Notes: generated from the sequence alone by a model not told the origin. DNA of 64,000 nt from Coleofasciculaceae cyanobacterium (GCA_036703275.1 DATNPK010000025.1:1-64000), one strand, 5' to 3'. Positions 37,595 to 46,891 are shown, numbered from the stretch's first letter. Translations and numbers: made by a program.

Positions 37595-37948
37595 TTATTT
37601 TAGATCGTCGGGAATAGTACTATCGGCAACATCTGGATAAAGTTTGCCCCAATCTTTTACTGCTTCTTTTGTTTCCTTGCCGATTTCTTTGACTCTTTCT
37701 AAGGGAGCATCGTCGGTTCGGCGTGCTTCTTGTCGCCACTCACGAGTTGTGCTTGGTCTTTCAGGATTAGTGTTAACAACATCGCTGCCAACAACATCGG
37801 CGGCAGTCTTGCCGTTTGTGGCCGAATTGCTAACACCACTGGTTAATAAAATTGCTCCTAATAAAATAGTAGTTAGAAAGCTTGTTACTTGAATTTTTTT
37901 AAGCAGAGAACTAGCGTAACTTATAGCTTGAGAAATTAAATGTATCAT
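37595..37948 (-). CDS. Exported/lipid-associated small protein of the cyanobacterial stress type
   Basis: The 117-residue protein has an N-terminal hydrophobic stretch (about residues 22-38) with a signal-peptide-like end near SNSATNG. The mature part is charged and has NTNPERPSTTREWRQEAR and LYPDVADSTI, which I recall from cyanobacterial hypothetical proteins resembling the upstream lipoprotein at 34868. It has no known domain. It converges with the YihY gene. Confidence 0.55.
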   Translation of the reverse strand: MIHLISQAISYASSLLKKIQVTSFLTTILLGAILLTSGVSNSATNGKTAADVVGSDVVNTNPERPSTTREWRQEARRTDDAPLERVKEIGKETKEAVKDWGKLYPDVADSTIPDDLK

Positions 37949-38385
37949 AGTTGGTTTGTTAGATAAATGTGCGATTTTTTAATCAGTGTCAATAGCTTAA
38001 AATCAAAGTAAATTCATTCGATTTTGGTCAAATAGATTGAATACTAAATTTACTTGGCTATTATCCACTAAATTTTAGATTAACTAACTTACCAACATTA
38101 ATTCCTCCGACTAAGGTTATAATTTGTGGGGAATATTATAATTTGTGGTGAATATGCTCTGACAAACTTTACTCGTTTGTAGATAAGTTGTTACTAATAG
38201 AGATCGCCATAAACTCAGTCAAGAAAATCTGACGTATTTTGTCGAAGATTTTTACTCATCCTTCGTTAGATAGAAATAACTAACAGCGGTGAGCGCTTAT
38301 ATCTACTTCTTAAAGAAGATATTTTTGACCGATAAATTAAAGTGTAATAAAAGTATACATTAAACAATTTTATCTAATCAGCTTC
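37949..38385. other. Intergenic region, 437 bases, no recognised feature
   Basis: This lies between divergently transcribed genes. It is AT-rich, contains a tandem near-repeat TATAATTTGTGGGGAATAT / TATAATTTGTGGTGAATAT (38118-38154) and one GCGCT-rich palindromic fragment. No coding frame of note. It should hold the promoters of both flanking genes. Confidence 0.45.
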
Positions 38386-38961
38386 ATGTCTATTCCCATC
38401 CCCCAAAGACCTAGCGGCTATAGATTAGGTAATGCCGATGCCCCAATAGTAATTGAGATGTTTTTTGATATCGAATGTCCTTTCTCGAAAAAGGGTTGGC
38501 AAACAATATTGCAGGTGGCAGCAGCATACTCTGAGCAACAGATCTACCTGATTCTTTATCCGATGACTCTGGGCAATCATCGTCAAAGCTGGGATGGAAC
38601 TAAAGCTGCGATCGCAGTGGCGGGAGATGATACCAACCAGTTCATTAAGTTTGTCAGCTATCTTTTTGAGCATCAGTCAGAATTTGCTAACGAGGCATCT
38701 CAAGATAGGACACAAAACCAGTGGCATCAACTTCTAGCTAGCTATGCCGTGGATGCTAGCGAATGGTCAGACAAAAACCAGTTTATCGAATTATTAAATA
38801 GCCAAGAAATTTATAGCCAAGCCAGAATACCCGCTCGTTTCGCTACTATACGAGGGGTTTGGTCAACTCCCACCTACTTTATTAATGGTGCAGAAGCAAC
38901 TGATTTGTCTTCTCAATCTAGCTTGCAGGATTGGCAAAAGGCGATCGCTGCTTTGCTTTAA
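38386..38961 (+). CDS. DsbA/thioredoxin-fold protein with a single active-site cysteine
   Basis: The 191-residue cytoplasmic protein fits a DsbA-like thioredoxin fold (APIVIEMFFDIECPFSKKGW, later RGVWSTPTYFINGA with the cis-proline). The active site is CPFS: the second cysteine of a CxxC pair is a serine, so it cannot form an internal disulfide and may act as a monothiol oxidoreductase or glutathione-S-transferase-like isomerase. It lies 44 bases before the glutathione reductase gene on the same strand. Confidence 0.75.
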   Translation: MSIPIPQRPSGYRLGNADAPIVIEMFFDIECPFSKKGWQTILQVAAAYSEQQIYLILYPMTLGNHRQSWDGTKAAIAVAGDDTNQFIKFVSYLFEHQSEFANEASQDRTQNQWHQLLASYAVDASEWSDKNQFIELLNSQEIYSQARIPARFATIRGVWSTPTYFINGAEATDLSSQSSLQDWQKAIAALL

Positions 38962-39005
38962 ACAAGTTTAACAATACAACTAAGCACTAATAAAACTACT
39001 ACAGA

Positions 39006-40346
39006 ATGACTAACTACGATTTTTTAATCATCGGCGCAGGTACTGGTGGGATGGCTGCTGCTAAAAAAGCTGCTGAGTATGGGGCAAAAGTAGGAATTAT
39101 CGAACAGGAAAAAGTTGGGGGAACTTGCCTCAACCGAGGCTGTACTCCTAAAAAATTGATGGTCTATGCTGCGGATTTTGCGCTTCAAGAATCTTTAGCC
39201 GTTAGCTATGGCTGGCATCAATGCGAGAGAAAAATTGATTGGTCATTGCTAATGCAGAAAATTCATCAACGCCTAGATGATATTAGCAATTCTTTTAAAG
39301 ATACCTTCGCCGAAAAAGGAATTGATTTAATCTATGGTGCAGCTAAGTTTATCGATCGCGGCACAGTTGAAGTAGAAGACCAATTAATCAGTGCCGATAA
39401 AATTTTGATCGCCGTCGGGGGACACCCAATTAAGCCAGACATTCCAGGCAAAGAATTGGCTATAACCTCTCGTCAGATGTTTCAGCTAGGAGAAATTCCC
39501 CAGAAACTAGCAATCATTGGTGGTGGCTATATTGGCGTGGAGTTTTCTAGTATGATGAATGCTTTTGGTTCAGAAGTAGTGTTGATGGACACTGGCGAAC
39601 TAATTCTGTCAGGATTCGATCGCGATTTGAGAATCAATGTTCAGCAAGGATTGATCGATCGTGGAGTTAAATTTATTAGCGAAACTACAGCCGAGAAAAT
39701 TGACGGTGATGGTAACCGTTTTAAGCTTCACTTGTCTAACGATCAAACCATTATTGCCGATAAAGTATTGTTAGCCACTGGACGCGCACCTAACACCAAA
39801 AGTTTAGATTTAGACAAGGCAGGGGTGGCAACTGGCGAGAAAGGTGAGATTAAGGTTGATGAATATTGTCGCACCCAAAATCCGCATATTTATGCTGTCG
39901 GTGACTGCATAGACCGCGTTCCGCTAACTCCAGTAGCTAAAGCAGAAGCCTTAGCAGTAGTAGAAACCTTATATGGTAAAAATCCTCAGCGTATCGACTA
40001 TACCTATGTTACTTCGGCGGTGTTTTCTCGTCCCGAAGCAGCCACCGTCGGCATGAGTGAATCAGAAGCTAAAGATAAGTACGGTGATGAGGTTAAATGT
40101 TATTGCGATCGCACTACGCCCATGCTTTATAGTCTAGCTGATGAGGCACAAGAGTCAGCAGTGATTAAGTTAGTAGTCGTAGGCAAATCAGAAAAAGTTA
40201 TCGGCGCACATATGGTTGGAGAACACGCTGCGGATCTGATTCAATGTCTTGGTGTAGCTATCCGTAAAGGCATTTCTAAACAGGATTTAGACAATTCTTT
40301 TGGTATTCATCCTACCATTGGCGAAGAATTTATGTCTTTATCATAA
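39006..40346 (+). CDS. gor: Glutathione-disulfide reductase (plant/cyanobacterial type)
   Basis: It is a homodimeric flavoenzyme that reduces GSSG with NADPH. The FAD motif is GAGTGGMAAAKKAAEYGA near the N-terminus, the redox pair is Cys41/Cys46 in GTCLNRGCTPKK, the second dinucleotide motif is GGGYIGVEFSS, and the C-terminal FGIHPTIGEEF supplies the catalytic His-Glu. The 446-residue length is normal. RGCTPKKLMVYAA is the form seen in cyanobacterial GR. It follows the DsbA-like gene by 44 bases, so one transcript is likely. Confidence 0.9.
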   Translation: MTNYDFLIIGAGTGGMAAAKKAAEYGAKVGIIEQEKVGGTCLNRGCTPKKLMVYAADFALQESLAVSYGWHQCERKIDWSLLMQKIHQRLDDISNSFKDTFAEKGIDLIYGAAKFIDRGTVEVEDQLISADKILIAVGGHPIKPDIPGKELAITSRQMFQLGEIPQKLAIIGGGYIGVEFSSMMNAFGSEVVLMDTGELILSGFDRDLRINVQQGLIDRGVKFISETTAEKIDGDGNRFKLHLSNDQTIIADKVLLATGRAPNTKSLDLDKAGVATGEKGEIKVDEYCRTQNPHIYAVGDCIDRVPLTPVAKAEALAVVETLYGKNPQRIDYTYVTSAVFSRPEAATVGMSESEAKDKYGDEVKCYCDRTTPMLYSLADEAQESAVIKLVVVGKSEKVIGAHMVGEHAADLIQCLGVAIRKGISKQDLDNSFGIHPTIGEEFMSLS

Positions 40347-40684
40347 GGTCAGTTATTGGTGACAAGTTAAGACACTACGTTGTTTGTCAATTGGTTATTA
40401 GTTATTAGCTCTTAGCTTTTTCGCCCCAAAGTGCGAGGATTGAAACCATTTAATAAATAGTCACCTATCTTGAGATATACATCTTTGGATATAGTCAAAC
40501 GATCCAACTTTTGGCTCATTTGAAAAGCCTTGGAATTGTTCTAGGATTTTTATACGAAGAATTGCATCATCTTCTTTGACTTGTAAGCCACATTGTAGTC
40601 AATAACCAAATCTAGAAAGAAGATGTTTATTAAAGATGTTTGTCGACTACAATCTATCATTTATGTTGAGAATTAAAAAAGATA
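40347..40684. other. Intergenic region with a short A/T repeat
   Basis: It holds the first of four copies of a TTAGCTATTAGC-type repeat (about 40391-40421) and a pair TTGTAGTC (40593-40600) / GACTACAA (40645-40652) upstream of the DUF2294 gene. A GAGGATTGAAAC string (40435) recalls a CRISPR repeat end but occurs once. No RNA gene was identified. Confidence 0.5.
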
Positions 40685-41170
40685 ATGGAGCAAAACCTAC
40701 CAACTTGTGGACAATTAGAGCGAAATCTTTCGCAAAGCATTCAAAAACTATATCTTCGAGAATTAGAACACTCTCCTGATAAAGTAATTTGTCAGCTTTT
40801 TGGTAATCGACTGGCGATTGTCATTGAAAATTCATTAACGGCTGTTGAACTAGCTCTGGCTGGTTGTCCAGAATTAGACGGCATGGTTAAACAGTTGAAT
40901 AAAGAAATTAATAAAGTAGTTGAATTTAAGCTAAAAACACTGATTGAAGAAATATTGTCGGTTCAGGTCGAAGATATCTTGTTCGATTCTACGATAGAAA
41001 CTAACAGAGCAGGCGCGATCGCAACTCTCAGCGAATCACCCCGAGTCCGCAATCCAAGTTCGATTCCCAAAAACAGAATCGTTAACCATAGCAAGCAACC
41101 TGCACCAGTCATGATTGTCAGTGGTCAAGACAGGCAAACAGATAGAGAAGAAATGGAGGTTGTTAGGTAG
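40685..41170 (+). CDS. DUF2294 domain protein
   Basis: The 161-residue protein matches the DUF2294 pattern: QLERNLSQSIQKLYLRELEH, then DKVICQLFGNRLAIVIENS and LKTLIEEILSVQVEDILFDS. It has no signal peptide or membrane span. The C-terminal 45 residues are extended and polar. In cyanobacteria this family is often found as a single gene of unknown role. The next gene, sulfiredoxin, starts 295 bases later. The stop is followed by a hairpin-like GGGCAG...CTGCC with a T-rich end (41187-41230). Confidence 0.8.
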   Translation: MEQNLPTCGQLERNLSQSIQKLYLRELEHSPDKVICQLFGNRLAIVIENSLTAVELALAGCPELDGMVKQLNKEINKVVEFKLKTLIEEILSVQVEDILFDSTIETNRAGAIATLSESPRVRNPSSIPKNRIVNHSKQPAPVMIVSGQDRQTDREEMEVVR

Positions 41171-41465
41171 ACTCTTCCCCTAAAAGGGCAGCGAACCGGG
41201 AGACTGGGGGACTGCCTTTTCCCTTTTTCCTTTTCCCCAATCGTCATTAATGACGGGGCGTAATTACCCATTTTCTTGTAACCAAACTTAGTTTGTTTAG
41301 CTTTGACCCTACATTGTATAAAGATATACATCTTTTGATGGAGAAATATTGTTAACGTTCGTTTGAACTTTACTTTTTAGTCGCGTTATTGAGTTATTGG
41401 CTAATAGCTAATAGCTTTAATATTATTTGGGTAAAATACAACTCATAATGAGTATGAATAAGTAA

Positions 41466-41726
41466 ATGGAAGTCAGAGAACTAGAAGTCAATCAAATTCA
41501 TCGACCTTTACCAAGACAAACAGATCGGCTTAAGGTAGAACAATTAGCTCAATCAATCGCCAAAGAAGGTTTACATGAGCCTATTGATGTTTTAGAAGTA
41601 GATGGACAGTATTATGGTTTTTCTGGTTGTCATCGATATGAAGCACATCAGCTGCTTGGCAAAGCAACTATTAAATGTCGAGTACGCCGCGCACCTCGTT
41701 CAGTATTGCGATCGCATATTGCTTAA
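41466..41726 (+). CDS. srxA: Sulfiredoxin
   Basis: It reduces cysteine sulfinic acid in hyperoxidised 2-Cys peroxiredoxins, using ATP. The 86-residue protein carries the sulfiredoxin signature FSGCHRYEAHQ with catalytic Cys55 and the ATP-binding His56 and Arg57. It shares the ParB-N fold, but ParB proteins lack GCHR. It is the classic cyanobacterial length. Its presence beside glutathione reductase and the DsbA-like protein supports a peroxide-defence neighbourhood. No peroxiredoxin gene is in the window. Confidence 0.9.
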   Translation: MEVRELEVNQIHRPLPRQTDRLKVEQLAQSIAKEGLHEPIDVLEVDGQYYGFSGCHRYEAHQLLGKATIKCRVRRAPRSVLRSHIA

Positions 41727-41765
41727 TTGGCTGGGTGTAGATTGGTTGCGTTTAGACTTTCTGGT

Positions 41766-41794
41766 TTTTAACTATTAGCTATTAGCTTTTAACT
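41766..41794. repeat. TTAGCTATTAGC-type short repeat
   Basis: This is one of four copies (also about 40391-40421, 41394-41418 and 43671-43698). The core is AGCTATTAGCT or AGCTAATAGCT, which is nearly palindromic. Here it ends at the stop codon (41789-41791) of the ABC exporter gene. The four lie within 3.3 kb. They do not encode anything. Confidence 0.7.
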
Positions 41795-43606
41795 AAAAAC
41801 CTCGCCTGTTTCTTGTAAAGAATGGAGGCGGTGGTAAATACCGCCTTGGTTTAATAATTCCGCGTGATTGCCTATCTCAATTATTTTCCCTGCATCTAAT
41901 ACGACAATTTGGTCGGCTTCACGGATAGTACTAAGACGGTGAGCGATAATCAGGGTGGTGCGTGTACCTAAAATCGCTCTCATGGCTAACTGGATCGAAC
42001 GTTCCGACTCATAATCTAAGCTGGATGTCGCTTCATCAAAAATTAAGATATCAGGATCGACAATTAAAGCTCTAGCAATACCCAAACGCTGCTTTTGCCC
42101 TCCTGAAAGCCTAACTCCTCTTTCTCCCACTACAGTTAAATAACCTTGGGGTAGATCGTGGATAAACTCATTAACCCTAGCTATTTGACAGGCTTGCTTA
42201 ACTTGTTCTCGATTTACTTGAGGATTACCGTAGATTAAATTATCCCAAACTGTACCATTAAAAATATCGACATCCTGATGTACGATCGCTAAACGACGAC
42301 GATAATGAGTAATATCTAGATCGCGAATGTTTTCACCGTCAACCTTAATCGCTCCCTGGTTAGGTTCAAAATAGCGGAACAGTAGTTTGACCAAGGTAGA
42401 TTTGCCCGAACCAGAACGACCTACTAAAGCAACAGTCTGGTATGGTTTAATTAAAAGGTTAATATCTTGCAAAATTAGACGATGGCGATCGTAACCAAAG
42501 CTGAGATGCTCAAACTCTAGTTTGCCATCGAACTTGTAAGGGTTATCCGCCACGTCTTCCATAACCAAACTGGCTGCATCCATTCCCGTCTCAAGCTGCA
42601 TAAAGTCATGAAAACGTTTCATCGAAGCATAGCGACGGGCAAAGATTTCTGCTAGCTGACCAATAGGTTCAAGCTCTGCATACGCCATACTAGAAACGGT
42701 CAGAGTGGTAATAAAATGACCTAAAGTAATGTTGCCCCTAACGGTAGAAATTAGGGTAAACAACAAAACAAAAAAGACACAGGTTTGAATTACGGTGCGC
42801 GACCAGGTAATTAAATTGACGTAACCCCGATGGATGCGATAGGTAACATATTTAAACTCCCGCTCAAATCGCTGCTGTTGCCGTTGATATTCTTGGGCTT
42901 CGGCAGCAAAAGACTTAACGGTTTTGATGTTGGTAATAATTTCTGAGGTACGGCTTTCGGTATTCTCCTGATGTTTTTCCAATAATTCTTCTTTAGCAAT
43001 CAAAAATCGCAGATGTTTCAAGCTGTAGATCAGAATTAAGACAAAAGAAAGCAGAAAAGCGATCGCAATTCTGGGTTCAATAAATAAAATCATCACAAAG
43101 ATACCCAGAATCCGCGCCAGTTTGGGGATTAACTGCCCTGCAATCTCAGGATACGTCCAGGTATGATTTTCGATGCCCCGCGCGATTCTCCCCGAAATAC
43201 GCCCAGGATTATTCTCATCGTAATAACCTAAGGGTAAAGTCAAAATCTTGGCTACCACTTGACTAAAGTTATCTCGTCTGGCTTTGAGCGCAATTGCCCA
43301 GTGATGCCAGACTCCAATCCAAGGCTCAATAGGCGATCGCACTACCGTTACGATAAAAATTATTCCTAGCAACACCCCCAAAGACAACCATTTTCCCTGA
43401 GGAAAATTGCCAATATTCTGCACTAAGGCAATCGAGCTGCGGATCGGCGCATCCAAAGGCTGATTCGACAATACGTTCAAGATTTGCCCGATGCAATAGG
43501 GAACAACTAAATCAATAATCTCAAACAAACTAGAAGCAGCGATACTGAGAATGGCGATCGCTTTGTACTTACCAAAATAACTAACAATATCGCGAAAAGA
43601 AGACAT
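41789..43606 (-). CDS. ABC exporter (fused membrane and ATPase domains, MsbA/lipid or drug type)
   Basis: The 605-residue protein has an ABC membrane domain (first ~330 residues, six spans) and a C-terminal ATPase with Walker A GRSGSGKST, signature LSGGQKQR and Walker B ILIFDEATSSLD. Such half-transporters dimerise and export lipids, peptides or drugs. No partner or regulatory gene is adjacent, and the substrate cannot be told. It is flanked on both sides by copies of the short TAGCTATTAGC repeat. Confidence 0.92.
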   Translation of the reverse strand: MSSFRDIVSYFGKYKAIAILSIAASSLFEIIDLVVPYCIGQILNVLSNQPLDAPIRSSIALVQNIGNFPQGKWLSLGVLLGIIFIVTVVRSPIEPWIGVWHHWAIALKARRDNFSQVVAKILTLPLGYYDENNPGRISGRIARGIENHTWTYPEIAGQLIPKLARILGIFVMILFIEPRIAIAFLLSFVLILIYSLKHLRFLIAKEELLEKHQENTESRTSEIITNIKTVKSFAAEAQEYQRQQQRFEREFKYVTYRIHRGYVNLITWSRTVIQTCVFFVLLFTLISTVRGNITLGHFITTLTVSSMAYAELEPIGQLAEIFARRYASMKRFHDFMQLETGMDAASLVMEDVADNPYKFDGKLEFEHLSFGYDRHRLILQDINLLIKPYQTVALVGRSGSGKSTLVKLLFRYFEPNQGAIKVDGENIRDLDITHYRRRLAIVHQDVDIFNGTVWDNLIYGNPQVNREQVKQACQIARVNEFIHDLPQGYLTVVGERGVRLSGGQKQRLGIARALIVDPDILIFDEATSSLDYESERSIQLAMRAILGTRTTLIIAHRLSTIREADQIVVLDAGKIIEIGNHAELLNQGGIYHRLHSLQETGEVFS

Positions 43607-43670
43607 TATTTAAAAAGATGAACGAGAAATGAATGAGCAGAAGTAGAAAATAGGACAATACTTCTGGTTT

Positions 43671-43698
43671 AACAGCTAATAGCTATTAGCTAAAAACT
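43671..43698. repeat. TTAGCTATTAGC-type short repeat (second flank of the ABC exporter)
   Basis: The sequence AACAGCTAATAGCTATTAGCT is here (about 43671-43691), followed by AAAAACT. It lies upstream of the ABC exporter, opposite in orientation to the copy near its stop. It could form a hairpin but has no U-tract. Confidence 0.6.
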
Positions 43699-43877
43699 AA
43701 AAAATAAATATTACTGATTTGCTCAAGAAAATGTTCCAGCTTTTGAGACTCAAAACTCCGCGTTGCGTTGATAGTTTTTTCTTAATTGGTAAACCTACAG
43801 TTAGAAAAGCTGCTTAGATATAGATACAGGCGGTTTATTCGGCTAACAATACATTAATTTCTTCAATAAAATACCCT

Positions 43878-45137
43878 ATGTCTTCCAATTCCACTATAAC
43901 GATTCCTAATCTACACCGCTTAATTTTAAATAATGGCATCACTTTGATAGTCGTCGAAAACCAAGCAGCAGATATCATTTCAGGTCGTTTCTTTCTTAAA
44001 GGTGCAGGTACAATTGCCGAGCAACCAGAGCAAGCTGGATTGGCTCATTTAGTCTCGGCGGTAATCACCAAGGGAACAGAAAATTTATCTGCTTTAGAAA
44101 TTGCTGAAAAAATCGAGTCGATTGGTGCGGGGTTAGGTACAGATGCTTCGACTGACTATTTTTCCCTCAGTCTCAAAACTGTATCGTCAGATTTTCCGCC
44201 GATGCTGAAGCTGTTAGCAGAGATTATGCGATCGCCTACTTTCCCTGAATCAGAAGTAGAATTGGAGCGCAAGCTAACTTTACAAGCAATTCGTTCTCAA
44301 AAAGAACAGCCGTTTAACGTGGCTTTCGATCAGTTGCGTCAACAGATGTATCCGCAACATCCCTATGGGGTTTCTGTATTGGGTACAGAAACCAGTGTCG
44401 CAGCTTTAACTCACGCCAATCTCCAGCAGTATCATCAAACTTATTTTCGTCCCGATAACTTGGTTATTAGTCTATCTGGACGAATTACCCAAGAGCAAGC
44501 AGTTAATCTTATTTCAGAGGTTTTTAGTGATTGGCAAAAACCAGATTATCCTTGTCCTCCTTCTCCGCTAAATTCTCCTACTCTTAATCCTTCTCAGCAA
44601 GAAATTATTCAAGATACCCAACAGTCGATTGTCATGCTGGGTTACTTGGGGACCAAGGTAAATCTTGAGGATTATCCCGTCTTAAAACTAATCAGCACTT
44701 ATTTGGGTAACGGACTCTCTAGCCGTTTATTTGTCGAATTACGAGAAAAAAGAGGTCTGGCTTACGATATTTCCGCATTTTTTCCGACTCGTTTGGATAT
44801 CGCACCTTTTATTACCTATATGGGAACAGCACCTGCTAATACTGAGATAGCAATTGAAGGTTTAAGTAGCGAGGTAAAACGTCTGACGCAAGTAACCTTG
44901 ACGGAGGAAGAGTTGCAGGGAGCAAAAAATAAGCTGCTGGGACAATATGCTCTGGGTAAACAAACCAATGGTGAAATTGCTCAAACCTATGGTTGGTATG
45001 AAACTTTGGGTTTGGGGGTAGACTTTGACAATACCTTCCAGGCTAGTATTCCCCCAATTACGGCTGAGAAAGTGTATCAGGTAGCCAATAAATATCTGAG
45101 CCAGCCTTATATTTCGATTGTCAAACCAGAAGGCTAA
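43878..45137 (+). CDS. M16 family zinc-peptidase-like protein, non-catalytic (second subunit) type
   Basis: The 419-residue protein has the M16 (pitrilysin) two-domain fold. The HxxEH zinc motif of the active subunit is replaced: HLVSA (H57) stands where HFLEH would be. The C-terminal domain has LREKRGLAYDISAFF, which is the R/Y motif of the second subunit. Cyanobacteria often carry two adjacent M16 genes, one catalytic and one not. Here the catalytic one is not in the window. The partner must be elsewhere or the protein acts alone in a non-peptidase role. Confidence 0.85.
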   Translation: MSSNSTITIPNLHRLILNNGITLIVVENQAADIISGRFFLKGAGTIAEQPEQAGLAHLVSAVITKGTENLSALEIAEKIESIGAGLGTDASTDYFSLSLKTVSSDFPPMLKLLAEIMRSPTFPESEVELERKLTLQAIRSQKEQPFNVAFDQLRQQMYPQHPYGVSVLGTETSVAALTHANLQQYHQTYFRPDNLVISLSGRITQEQAVNLISEVFSDWQKPDYPCPPSPLNSPTLNPSQQEIIQDTQQSIVMLGYLGTKVNLEDYPVLKLISTYLGNGLSSRLFVELREKRGLAYDISAFFPTRLDIAPFITYMGTAPANTEIAIEGLSSEVKRLTQVTLTEEELQGAKNKLLGQYALGKQTNGEIAQTYGWYETLGLGVDFDNTFQASIPPITAEKVYQVANKYLSQPYISIVKPEG

Positions 45138-45174
45138 CTCACATTATCTGCAATATGTTAGTTAAACGGGTAAT

Positions 45175-46404
45175 TTAAACGATCGCCCTACTTTTTTGAA
45201 TTTTTAAATCAAATATTTTCTCGATCACATCAGCCACCACTTTATCGGGAGTAGATGCACCACTGGTTACGCCGACGGTAATTTTTCCCTCTGGTAGCCA
45301 GTTTTGGGCAACGGTAATTTCTCCGTCTAAAGGCTTGTGTTCTAGGCGATCGCGACTTAAAATCCTTTCTACAGAGTCAATATGATAAGAAGGAATTTTG
45401 CTTTCGACGGAGATTTCCTGAAGATGAGTAGTATTAGAAGAATTAAAGCCACCAATGACGATCATTAAGGATAAATCTTCTTTTACTAAGTCAAACATGG
45501 CATCCTGTCTTTCTTGAGTGGCATCACATATCGTATTGAAGCTCATAAAATGTTCGTTTAACTCGGTTGGACCATACTTTTTCAGCATGGTTTGTTCCAG
45601 AAGCTTGCCAATTTGCTCTGTTTCGCTTTTGAGCATTGTGGTTTGATTGGCAATGCCGACTTTCTCTAAATCGCGATCGGGATCGAATCCTTGAGAGTAA
45701 GCATTTTTAAATAAAGCTAAAAACTCTTCTTTGTCCCCACCATGAAGAATATAGTTAGTCACATATTCTGCCTGTGTCAGATTTAACACTACTAAATAGC
45801 GATCGGCAAAGGAACTAGTAGCTATAGTTTCTTCATGGGCATATTTACCGTGAATAATTGAGGTATAGTCGCGTTTTTTATGCTTTTCGACAGAAGTCCA
45901 GACTTTAGACACCCAAGGACAGGTAGTATCAACAATTTTACAGCCTCGATCGTTGAGCAGCTGCATTTCTTGAACACTGGCACCAAAAGCAGGCAAAATA
46001 ATTACATCACCACCATCGACTACACTAAAGTCTTTTTCGCCATCAATCAGTTCGATAAAGCCTACATTCATCTCTCGCAAACGCTGATTGACCGAAGGAT
46101 TATGAATAATTTCGTTAGTAATCCAGATTTTCTCGTTCGGGAAATGCTCTCTGGTTTCATAAGCCATGGCTACGGCTCTTTCTACACCCCAACAAAAGCC
46201 GAAAGACTCAGCTAGACGAATCGTTACGTCTTCTTGGGAATAGCAATAGTTGCGATCGCGAATAATTTGAATTAAATCACTTTGATACTCGGAATTCATG
46301 GTTTGATGCACTTGTTCATCGTGTCCAAAACCGCGACGATGATAGTTTTGCGACTGCTGCAAAGAACGTTTGAAAGCTTTTGTATCTATTTTTTGATTGG
46401 TCAT
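45175..46404 (-). CDS. ispH: 4-hydroxy-3-methylbut-2-enyl diphosphate reductase (IspH)
   Basis: It is the last enzyme of the MEP isoprenoid pathway; it binds a [4Fe-4S] cluster and makes IPP and DMAPP. The three conserved cysteines are in [11 protein letters not shown] (Cys71), [11 protein letters not shown] and [12 protein letters not shown]. At 409 residues it is longer than the E. coli enzyme (316), as in plants and cyanobacteria. The gene converges on the M16 gene with 37 bases between stops. Confidence 0.95.
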   Translation of the reverse strand: MTNQKIDTKAFKRSLQQSQNYHRRGFGHDEQVHQTMNSEYQSDLIQIIRDRNYCYSQEDVTIRLAESFGFCWGVERAVAMAYETREHFPNEKIWITNEIIHNPSVNQRLREMNVGFIELIDGEKDFSVVDGGDVIILPAFGASVQEMQLLNDRGCKIVDTTCPWVSKVWTSVEKHKKRDYTSIIHGKYAHEETIATSSFADRYLVVLNLTQAEYVTNYILHGGDKEEFLALFKNAYSQGFDPDRDLEKVGIANQTTMLKSETEQIGKLLEQTMLKKYGPTELNEHFMSFNTICDATQERQDAMFDLVKEDLSLMIVIGGFNSSNTTHLQEISVESKIPSYHIDSVERILSRDRLEHKPLDGEITVAQNWLPEGKITVGVTSGASTPDKVVADVIEKIFDLKIQKSRAIV

Positions 46405-46493
46405 AAAAATTATGTTTATTTTGAGTTTATTTTATTTTTATATAGATAGGATAAAATTTTCTTAATACTACTTTATAGTTTAAGAAAATTTTA

Positions 46494-46766
46494 GTGAGTT
46501 TACCCGAAGCAGATACCCCTTTATATAATCACACTTTGCCTACTCTCGAAGAATGGCTACGCAGTAAAGGCTGCGATCAAGACGAAAATAATCTTCACTG
46601 TTGGTATTTAGCTGAATCAGCCTGGAAAGCAGAAATTTGCCTTGATACCGAAGAATTGACCGTGCGTTATTTTGATGCCGAATTAGAAAGTCAAAATCTG
46701 AGTCGCTCTTTTAAATATTCTCTCAGTCGCCAAGATGTAGAAGATGCAGTCTTTTCAGGACCATAA
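46494..46766 (+). CDS. DUF3143 family protein
   Basis: The 90-residue protein fits DUF3143: DTPLYNHTLPTLEEWLRSKG near the N-terminus and SFKYSLSRQDVEDAVFSGP at the C-terminus. It is a soluble small cyanobacterial protein of unknown function. The start is GTG at 46494; no ATG is available near. It diverges from ispH with only 89 bases between, so both promoters lie in that gap. Confidence 0.85.
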   Translation: MSLPEADTPLYNHTLPTLEEWLRSKGCDQDENNLHCWYLAESAWKAEICLDTEELTVRYFDAELESQNLSRSFKYSLSRQDVEDAVFSGP

Positions 46767-46849
46767 CCTGGATTTTTAGAGTTATTTAGATTTATCTCGC
46801 TGGGCGATCGCTTCGGCTACGCGCAGCTCTAAATTATGCCAGACTATGC

Positions 46850-46879
46850 CAGAAAAAAAAGCCTTAGAATTTAAGGCTT
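46850..46879 (-). terminator. Intrinsic terminator of the minus-strand sigma factor gene
   Basis: Read on the minus strand, AAGCCTTA-AATTC-TAAGGCTT forms a perfect 8-bp stem followed by a run of eight T. It lies 120 bases after the sigma factor stop. In the plus direction there is an A-run upstream but no T-run, so the polarity is clear. Confidence 0.75.
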
Positions 46880-46891
46880 GATTGACCAACG

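Noticed and set aside
40435-40446. GAGGATTGAAAC resembling the 3' end of cyanobacterial CRISPR repeats
   Set aside because: It occurs once, without regular spacing, second copy or cas genes, so it is not an array.
41466-41726. ParB-like partition protein
   Set aside because: The GCHR signature and 86-residue length identify sulfiredoxin; no parA or parS is near.
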